Positions 41,157 to 47,805 of a stretch of DNA of 47,805 nucleotides are shown here, piece by piece (positions within the stretch are counted from its first letter, which is position 1; the number at the start of each line of letters is the position of its first letter). The notes beneath the pieces were generated by a model, which was not told where the DNA came from, did no database searches, and saw nothing but the letters and a program-made list of their open reading frames with translations. Source of the stretch: Halegenticoccus soli (GTDB lineage: Archaea > Halobacteriota > Halobacteria > Halobacteriales > Haloferacaceae); contig NZ_PEND01000013.1 in assembly GCF_002844195.1 (NCBI RefSeq), positions 1 through 47,805 on the forward strand, in the 5' to 3' direction. The position numbers were made by a program, and so were the translations under genes.

Positions 41157-42167
41157 TCACGTGCGTTCTACAGAAGGCCATTGACGCGCATCAGCCTCGA
41201 TTAGTCCGAGTAATCGTCGCCGTCGGTCGTCTAACCGATCGAGAGAACGGGCGAACTCGTCGTCAGTTACAGTTGGGATGTCCGCCTCGCGGAGCGAAGC
41301 GAGGTCCGGCGCCGGCGGGGTACGAGCCGCGGGCGTGATGAACGCCTCGTTGAGCGTCTCCAGGTAGTTTTCGACGCTCGAGCGCGAATTTTTGAGTATC
41401 GCTTCGCTCAGTCGGTGGTGTTCGGGAACTCCGAAGCGGAGCAGAGTCAACGCTTCGTCGAGGATTGTGATACTCAGCGTCGGCGCCTGTTTGCGTTGAC
41501 CGCTAAAAAAGTAGTGGAGAATAGGATACGCTTTGTGATTCGCCGTGAGGGTGTTGAGCTGTGACGTGAACGTGTTTAGAGGGAGGTCGAGCCCTCGAAA
41601 CTCCTCGCCGTTCCAGCTCGTTCGAACGACCGTCTCGCTTTGCGTACCGAGACCGCTCACGTTACTCGCAAACGAGCGTTTCTGGGTGACTGCGTCGAGG
41701 ACTGAAAGGACATACGTGACGCTGAGCGTGACGAAAAGCATCCCGTTCGCCGTCGCAAGGACGGTGGCAATCTGCCAGACGCCGTCCCGCGGCGCGAAAT
41801 CGCCGTTTCCGAGGGTGAAGATCGTGTACCCGCTGAAGTAGAACCGTTCGATCCACGAGATAGGTCCCGCGCCACGAGTATCGATGAGCGCGCTCTCCGC
41901 ACTCGCAAAGATGAGCGTCCACCCGACCCAGAGAAGGGTAATCCACAGTGTGAGCCCACCGACAAGAATCAACGGGCCTGAGAGACTGAGTACGCGTGGG
42001 TGCTCTCCTCCGATTCTTCGAAGCGTTTGCCACGTCCGCGCCATCAGTCTGGACGTCAGCGGCCCAGCGCCCCCCTCCACCCAGAGCGTTGTCCAGAGGA
42101 GATCCACAACCCCACCGGTGAGAAGGGTGATACCGAGCGTGAGATACAGGAGGTCTATTCTACTCAT
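41157..42167 (-). CDS. Two-helix ion channel with GNGD filter
   Basis: This protein has 336 residues from ATG 42167 (MSRIDLLYLTLG). Membrane helices about 1-25, 65-90 and 130-155 frame a pore loop FSGYTIFTLGNGDFAP, equivalent to the T-x-G-(Y/F)-G-D selectivity filter of potassium channels but with Asn in place of Tyr/Phe. The C-terminal half (from about residue 175) is a soluble, helical domain ending in a basic ring (RLDDRRRRLLGLIE). It belongs to the Ion_trans_2 type. The Asn change may relax K+ selectivity. It is co-oriented with the second TauE gene, 140 bases apart, with no obvious operon link. Confidence 0.8.
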   Translation of the reverse strand: MSRIDLLYLTLGITLLTGGVVDLLWTTLWVEGGAGPLTSRLMARTWQTLRRIGGEHPRVLSLSGPLILVGGLTLWITLLWVGWTLIFASAESALIDTRGAGPISWIERFYFSGYTIFTLGNGDFAPRDGVWQIATVLATANGMLFVTLSVTYVLSVLDAVTQKRSFASNVSGLGTQSETVVRTSWNGEEFRGLDLPLNTFTSQLNTLTANHKAYPILHYFFSGQRKQAPTLSITILDEALTLLRFGVPEHHRLSEAILKNSRSSVENYLETLNEAFITPAARTPPAPDLASLREADIPTVTDDEFARSLDRLDDRRRRLLGLIEADARQWPSVERT

Positions 42168-42307
42168 GTCCCACGGACGAGATGTGACAACCAGCTCATT
42201 GAATTCTTTGGCTCGTGAGTGAACAACGGTAAATCTGGCTTGGGCTGCGAACCGGGTAGCAGCGCCAAAGCCGGGATACTCACAGATTTTCGGACGGAAG
42301 GACTCCA

Positions 42308-43189
42308 TCAGATCGGCTCTTCACGTCTGTTTCGTAGTCCAAGGTAGAGGGTCATCATACTGATCGCCAGTGCGCCACCAAGAAGAAGCGTTAGACTGAG
42401 CGTGTGGAGCGGTTCGATACCGTACGCGTGGCTTATCGTTTTGCTTGCGACGGAGACGCTTCCCAGGAGCAGCATGGCGAAGTGGATCGCTCGCTGCTGC
42501 CCGTAAACGAATACCCCGTACGCGCTGGATACCGTGATCTGAAAAATGTCTGTTCCAATAGCGACGGCACCCGGGACCGCTAGCCCGTACACGAGTGACG
42601 GCACCATGAGAAACCCACCGCCGACGCCCAAGAATCCGAAGAGAGAGCCGACGAGCGTCGCAATTGAGAGGACTACCCAGATCGATACATCGATACCCCC
42701 GCTAAGGGTGGTCAGCGGAGGAACGCGAACCCGTTCGAGAACGGAGGCAAGAGACGGCTGATCGGCGCGAGGACCTTCGTCATCGATCGCAGGATGCCGC
42801 CCGTCACGAACGACGAAGAGACCGACAGCGGCGAGGAGCACGACATACAGGAGGCTCACCACGAGATCGGCGAGTCCCGCGGCCGCCAGTACCAGGAGGG
42901 CTCGCTTCCCAAGTTCGATGCCAGCTGTCATTCCGATGATGAGCAAGAGGCCGAGTCTGTAGTCGATATGGTCGAGATCGCGATGGGTGAGGGTAGCAAC
43001 GAACGACGTCCAAAACACGAATGCAAGCCCGGTTCCGACGGCGGTTGGCGCTGAATGCCCGAGGACGAGGAGCGCGGGGGTAACGAAGAAGCTCCCGCCC
43101 ATCCCAAAAAACCCGAAGAGGATGCCGACGGTCAAACCGAACACGACAAATAACGCTGTGAGGGTGGCGCTCAGTTCGAAGAGACCCAT
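42308..43189 (-). CDS. TauE/SafE-family permease (2), with an internal deletion
   Basis: This protein has 293 residues from ATG 43189. It shares the two TauE repeats with the copy at 26509-27504: LFGFFGMGGSFFVTPALLVL and LFGFLGVGGGFLMVPSLVYG, and AIGTDIFQITVSSAYGVFVY. After that block the first copy has about 38 residues carrying GSAFGARIGAGATKLVDED, while this protein passes straight from VYGQQRAI to HFAMLLLGSVSVASK. The frame is kept, so a membrane helix and a conserved Gly-rich loop are missing (junction about 42484). It may be a damaged or minimal permease. Transport of sulfite or a similar anion is inferred from family. Confidence 0.82.
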   Translation of the reverse strand: MGLFELSATLTALFVVFGLTVGILFGFFGMGGSFFVTPALLVLGHSAPTAVGTGLAFVFWTSFVATLTHRDLDHIDYRLGLLLIIGMTAGIELGKRALLVLAAAGLADLVVSLLYVVLLAAVGLFVVRDGRHPAIDDEGPRADQPSLASVLERVRVPPLTTLSGGIDVSIWVVLSIATLVGSLFGFLGVGGGFLMVPSLVYGLAVPGAVAIGTDIFQITVSSAYGVFVYGQQRAIHFAMLLLGSVSVASKTISHAYGIEPLHTLSLTLLLGGALAISMMTLYLGLRNRREEPI

Positions 43190-43387
43190 GCACCTAGCAC
43201 ACGGCTGCGACCGACACAATTGTTTCTATCACGCCACTGTGTAGTCGTATCGAACATCGGGTAGCTCGACGCGACCGTCTATGAGCTGTGACCTTAGTTG
43301 AGTCATGCTCGACGTAGCCACGACCGACGGGTGTCGGGCAGTAATCAGTGTCGGACCGAACCGCTGTCAGTACTCCTCACCCCGTAT

Positions 43388-44032
43388 TTAATTGGCCGCT
43401 CGCTTCGGAACACGAAATCGTGCGAAGTAGCCGAACCGGTTCCCCGCTCGTTCGGTGAACTGAAATCCCCGTCGTTCGGCACGGTGCCGGAGCGCCTCGA
43501 ACGCGACAAAGTGCGGGTCAGGAACGAGTTCCCCGACGACGAGCCGACCGCCGGGTCTTAGAACGCGGATCAATTCCCGCAGCGCCTGGTTTTGGTCGGG
43601 GACTTCACCAAGCACGGTAACCAGGTATGCGGCGTCGAAGCTGTCATCCAGGTACGGGAGATTCTCTGCATCTCCCCGCATCGGCTCGACCTTCAGCCGC
43701 TCTTGTTGCGCTCGAATGCGCGTGTGGTCGAGCATTTCCTGCTGAATGTCTACCACGTGAAGCGCACCGTCTGGTTCGAGCCACCGGGCGACTGGCAGGG
43801 CATAGTAACCCGTACCGGGCCCCACTTCGAGGATGCGGTCGTCCGATTGCGGACGTAGAATCCCCCGCAGCCGTGATCGGGTTATGATGGGCCGGGGGAG
43901 GCCGATCCAGTATCGCTGTGAATAGGGGCACGGTGATGGATGCGTCCGCCACCAGAGTGTATACCCTACTCCGGCAAGAACGGCAAGACCAAGCAGACAT
44001 CCGACCAACCGACCTCGGGGTCGAGAAATCAT
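43388..44032 (-). CDS. Membrane-anchored class I SAM methyltransferase
   Basis: This protein has 214 residues from ATG 44032. An N-terminal helix (LVGCLLGLAVLAGVGYTLWW) anchors it, facing the cytoplasm with the catalytic part. Rossmann SAM-binding motifs are ILEVGPGTGYYALPVARWL (motif I), HVVDIQQEML (motif II), RGDAENLPYLDDSFDAAYLV (motifs III-IV) and ELIRVLRPGGRLVVGE. The UbiE/menaquinone-like subtype is suggested by the ENLPYLDDSFD string. The substrate is unknown. Fusion of a membrane anchor to this fold is somewhat unusual. Confidence 0.85.
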   Translation of the reverse strand: MISRPRGRLVGCLLGLAVLAGVGYTLWWRTHPSPCPYSQRYWIGLPRPIITRSRLRGILRPQSDDRILEVGPGTGYYALPVARWLEPDGALHVVDIQQEMLDHTRIRAQQERLKVEPMRGDAENLPYLDDSFDAAYLVTVLGEVPDQNQALRELIRVLRPGGRLVVGELVPDPHFVAFEALRHRAERRGFQFTERAGNRFGYFARFRVPKRAAN

Positions 44033-44639
44033 CCAGTTTGTATCTACGTAGTGGTTTAGGATTAACCCTCCGTCCGGGGTACACCGGCCTACAATCTGTG
44101 TACCATGGAGTTTAGGAAGCCTAAGGAAATTTCATTTGGGTCACCGAGCTATCGCACGGTATTCCTCAAAGTTCGCGAAACGACGCTACACGCAGATGCA
44201 TCAGATGATGCGTCAACAAACACAGGATTACGCGAAGATGCGTGCGTTGATGCAACAAATGCAGTCACAGCGGCAACACCAGCGGACACAGCAGACGCTT
44301 ACGGCGATGCTCCACACCGACGCAAACGATAACCGGCGTCTCGACTACCCCGGAGTTGACAGGCCATATCAGCGGGACGGCCAGCCGGTTACAGCAAACG
44401 CGCGAATCACGCTGTAACTGCTTTGCTCCTCTTCGTTCTGTAGGCGTAGTACACTGCGATGTTGAGCCGAACTGAGCACCTTGGCGTTTTTCGTTTTTGA
44501 CGTAGACGGGGATACCGGATACCTGTTTTAGCTACCAAGAACAGCGCAGGTCTGAGTCCAGAACCCAAACGTGAGTACCCGAAATCGTCGCGGTTTCTTA
44601 GCCGGAATACCGTTAATCGAAAGCGCCCTGTTACTATGT
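44033..44639. other. 607-base intergenic region with ambiguous short frames
   Basis: Two overlapping plus-strand frames exist here (44105-44332 and 44136-44417). The latter is Gln/Met-rich (MHQMMRQQTQDYAKMRALMQ) and the former Asp/Ala/Thr-rich; neither resembles a known family and I would not call either a gene. The last 100 bases should hold the promoter of the YHS permease. Confidence 0.35.
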
Positions 44640-45965
44640 ATGGATCGAAAAGAGTACGCCATCTTGACGGTCATTGCCCTGGCGACTGTCGGTATCGGGG
44701 TGATCACCGCGTCGAAACCGCTGGGCGCGTTCTTTGTCGAGAGTACTCGGCAGTTCGTGACGACAACCGTTTCGATGGCGTGGATCACGTGGTGGGCGCT
44801 GGTCGCGGGGTTCGCCATCGCGGGCGGGGTCGAAGCGTGGACATCGAACGAGGAGATCTCGGATCTTCTCGAGGGGCACGGTCCGCGCGAGATCGGGTAC
44901 GCGTCGCTGTTCGGGTCCGTCTCCTCGTCGTGTTCCTACAGCGCCATCGCCACGGCGAAGAACCTCTTCAAGAAGGGCGGATCGGCGGCGGCGACCCTCG
45001 GCGCGTTCATGTTCGCCTCGACGAACCTCGTCATCGAGATCGGCGCGGTGATCTGGATCCTCCTCGGGTGGCAGTTCCTGCTCGCGGACATCATCGGCGG
45101 ATTCATGCTCATCGGCCTCATGGCGCTCGGGTTCGTCTATCTCGTTCCAGACGAGGTCGTCCAGCAGGCGCGGCAGAACGTTCGTGATGAGGGCGAACCG
45201 ACGGCGCAGGATCCCGTCTGCGGGATGGAGGTCAACCCGGAGGAGGCGGACTACTCCACCGAATACGACGGGAAGACCTACTACTTCTGTTCGGAATCGT
45301 GTAAGGAGAGCTTTGATCCCGAAGAAGCCAACACGACCATCCGCGAGCAGGCGACATCGCTCTCGGGGTGGAAGGCGCTGGCCGACAAGCAGTGGAAGGA
45401 GTGGGGCATGCTCTGGGACGAGATCGCGATCGGGTTTATATTCGCAGGCCTCATCGCCGGATTTATCCCGGAGCACGTCTGGACATCGGTGTTCTCCGGG
45501 CCAGTGCTCGGACTCCCGGTGTACATCTTCTGGACGGCGGCTGTCGGCGCAGTCATCGGCGTCGTGACGTTCGTCTGTTCGGTGGGGAACGTCCCGTTCG
45601 GAGCGGTTCTCTGGACGAACGGTTTGCCCTTCGGGAGCGTTCTGAGTTACATCTACGCGGACCTCATCGTCCCGCCTATCATGGACGCCTATCGCGAGTA
45701 CTACGGGACGAAGTTTGCTGCCATCCTCTCAGGAATGATCTTCGTCTCAGCTGTCCTTACCGGCTTCGTCGTCCACTTCCTGTTCCTGGGTGCGGGCCTC
45801 ATCCCCGATCCGTCGACCGCGACAGTGACAGAGGTAAAAATCGAGCTGAACTACAAAATGGTCCTGAACGTGCTGGCGACCGGGTTCTTCCTGGTCCTCT
45901 ACTGGCTCCACCGCTCCGAGTCATCAGAGGGCAGCCACGGCGAGCACGCTCAGACGGCCGACTGA
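44640..45965 (+). CDS. Permease (DUF318/ArsP-like) with internal YHS metal-binding domain
   Basis: This protein has 441 residues from ATG 44640 (MDRKEYAILTVIAL). The N-terminal half has several helices and the family string GYASLFGSVSSSCSYSAIAT, typical of DUF318/ArsP permeases with a conserved Cys. A cytoplasmic YHS domain, DPVCGMEVNPEEADYSTEYD through TYYFCSESCKESF, is inserted near residues 190-240 and binds metal via Cys pairs. The second half repeats the permease with FVCSVGNVPFGAVLWTNGLP and three more helices. Some relatives export organoarsenicals; the YHS domain suggests a copper, silver or mercury link. It closes the metal island. Confidence 0.88.
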   Translation: MDRKEYAILTVIALATVGIGVITASKPLGAFFVESTRQFVTTTVSMAWITWWALVAGFAIAGGVEAWTSNEEISDLLEGHGPREIGYASLFGSVSSSCSYSAIATAKNLFKKGGSAAATLGAFMFASTNLVIEIGAVIWILLGWQFLLADIIGGFMLIGLMALGFVYLVPDEVVQQARQNVRDEGEPTAQDPVCGMEVNPEEADYSTEYDGKTYYFCSESCKESFDPEEANTTIREQATSLSGWKALADKQWKEWGMLWDEIAIGFIFAGLIAGFIPEHVWTSVFSGPVLGLPVYIFWTAAVGAVIGVVTFVCSVGNVPFGAVLWTNGLPFGSVLSYIYADLIVPPIMDAYREYYGTKFAAILSGMIFVSAVLTGFVVHFLFLGAGLIPDPSTATVTEVKIELNYKMVLNVLATGFFLVLYWLHRSESSEGSHGEHAQTAD

Positions 45966-47017
45966 CGCGTCTCGGATCCCTGCTCTACCCCTTCGATCGG
46001 TGAGTCATGAGGCTGAGAGGAAAGGGTATCGGAGGGGTTCGCCGATGGATACTTCGCGTTCCCTCTTCACGAAGTGTCTCCTCGTGCTCTCGCGAGGTGT
46101 GTCGACAGCTGCTCTCTTCGAGGAAGTGGTCGATCGCCTACCACGCATAGCTGTCGGAATTGTGGTTTCTATGGTGCTCTGAACCGTCAAGAGTGGACCC
46201 TCATAGATCTCGACCCTACGCCAGTTTTGTCTGGAGAGGTTTAGGCTGGTAGCTGACCGGGTGAATGTGCTCCCCGTCGGGCAGACGAAAACGTGCGGCA
46301 GTGAGAAGGAGCGCTGAGCATCTCCCTTTGGGCTCTCGATCTGTTGTCGCATAAGATCCGTTACGCACCCCAGCACGTGATCGTAATCAGAGCGACTAGG
46401 AGAAGCCACGGTCCGTGGCTTCTTCTCTCATACTTGAAGACCCAACCTATAGAGCGCAGCACCCCCAGTGGAGGAGACGGTAGTCTACAGATATAGTTGT
46501 ACTACGCCGCCTGGGCGTCCGGGTCATCACGGGGACTGTCACGAACGCTGAAAACCCGGCATAAGGTAAATGTATCGCCATAACTCAAACGGTGATTATC
46601 GCCCATACTTACCCTACTACGCTTAGTTAGGGTTCAAATCTCGATATATTGTCAATTTGCATCGGGCTCAGAAAACGGAAAATCGTTGTCAGCGCCGCTA
46701 ACGTCCTAACGAGGCCGTCTAAAACGGTATCAGCAAGGATCGGTAGGTATGTCCGTCGAGTATCGCTTGCCGTGGGCTGAGATCATACGGAGCTTGAACA
46801 CTTTTGTTGGCCAAGCAGCGTGACGAGCCTCGCTCAGGCCTCGTCGACTCCCCCGGTCGCTCACGAGGTATCTCGCTCGTCGCGGGCCTACCGAAGAGAG
46901 ATGACTGCCTTCGCGATCGCCGACTACGGTGCCCACGATGGGATCCGTATCGGGTCTCCAGGCGGTTCGGTACCGCCGGCGTCGATCGATCGAGTGCCGT
47001 ACCCATCGACCGGGTAG
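45966..47017. other. 1,052-base region without a recognised gene
   Basis: This is the longest gap. It contains a perfect 11-bp hairpin (AGAAGCCACGG-T-CCGTGGCTTCT, 46401-46423) and an AT-rich tract near 46560-46700 with ACCCTA/TAGGGT flanking repeats (46615-46631). On the plus strand 46820-47017, a GTG-started frame of 65 residues (AIADYGAHDGIRIGSP) ends base-to-base against the oxidase stop; it could be a real small gene or a fragment. I see no replication protein, tRNA or transposase here. On a circular element this is a reasonable place to look for an origin. Confidence 0.4.
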
Positions 47018-47805
47018 CTAGACGAATCGAGCCGGGGAGAACGCCGACGCGTCCGTATCCACGTTTTTCCCCAGTAGCATGTCGGCGACGATCTTTCCCG
47101 TGTACGGACCGAGCTGGAGTCCGGTCGGGCCGTGACCGGTTGCCAGATACGCCCCGTCGACCGACGGAACGGGGCCGATCACGGGTAAGCCGTCGGCGCT
47201 GAGCGGGCGGAGGCCGACATCGATCCCGTCGATAGCCGCTTCGGCGAGACCGGGCGCGACGCGTAACGCCTCCTGCAGCACTTCACGCACGCCGGCGGCG
47301 GTCGTGCGTGGAGCGAAGCCCGAACCGGTCTCGCGGGTGGCCCCGACCGCGACGCGGTTGTCGGGCCACGGCACGAAATAGTACCCTCCGTACGTGGTCA
47401 GAATCGGCCAGATCGACGTGTTCGTGTCGTGCAGATCGAGGTGGATCAGCTGTCCGCGCTGCGGTTCGACCGGGACGCGCGCGTTCAGTTGCTCCCCGAA
47501 CGCGCTGGACCACGCTCCTCCGGCGATCACGACGGCTGACGTTTCGTACGACCCGCTTTCGGTAACGATACCGGTGACGGCGCCCCGCGTTTCGGTTATT
47601 CGTTCGACGCTGTCGTGTACCGTTTCCAGTCCGTGGGTCGCCCCCGCCCGAAGGAGGGCGTTTTGCACCGCCGTCCCGTCGACGCGACCGGCGTTTTCGT
47701 AGTAGATGGCGCTTGGAACGTCGCCTAGAGCCGGGAACCGATCCCGCGCCTCCTCGGGCGACACGTCGTACAGCCGATCGGCCGGTGGGTGATCCGATTT
47801 CGCCC
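47018..47805 (-). CDS. FAD-dependent amino-acid/amine oxidase (DadA/glycine-oxidase-like), C-terminal part
   Basis: This is the continuation of the oxidase begun at 1-439; bases 47692-47805 repeat the first 114 bases of the window. The region gives VSPEEARDRFPALGDVPSAI, AVVIAGGAWSSAFGEQLNAR, the strand QRGQLIHLDLHDTNTSIWPI, the GGYYFVPWPDNRVAVGATRE segment and the C-terminal FAD-contact block DGAYLATGHGPTGLQLGPYT, which are consistent with the DAO family. Sequence after 47018 ends the gene with a TAG read on the minus strand. The protein made across the join is complete (370 residues). No separate start is needed at 47764, an internal GTG. Confidence 0.9.
   Translation of the reverse strand, partial: AKSDHPPADRLYDVSPEEARDRFPALGDVPSAIYYENAGRVDGTAVQNALLRAGATHGLETVHDSVERITETRGAVTGIVTESGSYETSAVVIAGGAWSSAFGEQLNARVPVEPQRGQLIHLDLHDTNTSIWPILTTYGGYYFVPWPDNRVAVGATRETGSGFAPRTTAAGVREVLQEALRVAPGLAEAAIDGIDVGLRPLSADGLPVIGPVPSVDGAYLATGHGPTGLQLGPYTGKIVADMLLGKNVDTDASAFSPARFV
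47692..47805. repeat. Terminal direct repeat, right copy
   Basis: Identical over 114 bases to 1-114; base 47692 corresponds to base 1. Trimming one copy gives a 47,691-bp circle. Confidence 0.95.

Noticed and set aside
44105-44417. Overlapping Gln/Met-rich and Asp/Ala-rich frames
   Set aside because: Both are low-complexity readings of the same repeated-looking DNA and neither can be preferred.
46820-47017. 65-residue GTG-started frame ending against the oxidase stop
   Set aside because: Codon use is acceptable but there is no family match, no clear promoter, and convergent abutment can be chance; only mentioned in the gap entry.
1-47805. CRISPR array, rRNA or tRNA genes
   Set aside because: I looked for regularly spaced repeats and for tRNA-like TTCRANNC boxes and conserved rRNA blocks and saw none by eye.

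Overview
The window reads as haloarchaeal DNA (class Halobacteria). It has high GC, strongly acidic proteins, Tat-type RR leaders with haloarchaeal lipoboxes, TATA boxes placed for leaderless transcripts, GTGA/ATGA gene overlaps, an HTH-10/bacterio-opsin-activator regulator and haloarchaeal small zinc-ribbon proteins. The genus cannot be read from the sequence. Bases 1-114 are repeated exactly at 47692-47805, and joining the two ends restores one intact 370-residue FAD-dependent oxidase gene. The window therefore looks like a closed circle (or tandem unit) of 47,691 bp, although I see no recognisable replication initiator (Orc1/Cdc6, RepH) or partition gene.

Layout. (1) 47018-7843, amino-acid and amine metabolism: two FAD-dependent DadA-like oxidases, a VapBC-type toxin-antitoxin pair, a PEP-synthase-like phosphotransferase, a 5'-truncated betaine-type permease, and glutamate dehydrogenase with a 47-residue zinc ribbon just upstream. 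(2) 7956-15315: a large PAS/GAF/HTH-10 regulator, an UlaG-like metallo-beta-lactamase, small membrane and DNA-binding proteins, and a decayed patch where a frameshifted tnpB abuts a half SDR dehydrogenase and a broken winged-helix fragment. (3) 16059-22715, cell surface: a beta-helix protein, polysaccharide deacetylase, L-asparaginase, a TumE-like toxin with a winged-helix partner, and a Tat-secreted protein.

(4) 22870-32870, sulfane-sulfur island: a TrmB-like regulator, an MFS carrier, two rhodanese/metallo-beta-lactamase fusions, TauE/SafE with a 49-residue partner, two YeeE/YedE halves, TusA, DsrE, a broken DrsE/DrsH-like gene, SHOCT and DUF302 proteins. Sequences related to TTGTGCA lie upstream of several of these genes and suggest a small regulon. 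(5) 32867-45965, copper/metal and envelope island: a multicopper oxidase with a Gly/Met-rich insertion (overlapping the DUF302 gene), a copper-ATPase 3' remnant, a lipoprotein with two tandem repeated domains, a His-rich membrane protein, a carbamoyltransferase, a 15-Cys copper-storage-like protein, an ion channel, a second TauE with an apparent internal deletion, a membrane-anchored methyltransferase and a permease with an embedded YHS metal domain.

The sulfur genes plausibly import thiosulfate or related sulfur, oxidise persulfides and relay sulfur through TusA/DsrE. The copper genes would oxidise, bind and store thiophilic metal, which is biologically linked to sulfane sulfur. The many remnants (tnpB, SDR, ATPase, permease, DrsE/DrsH-like gene, two winged-helix fragments) show that this is a plastic accessory region.
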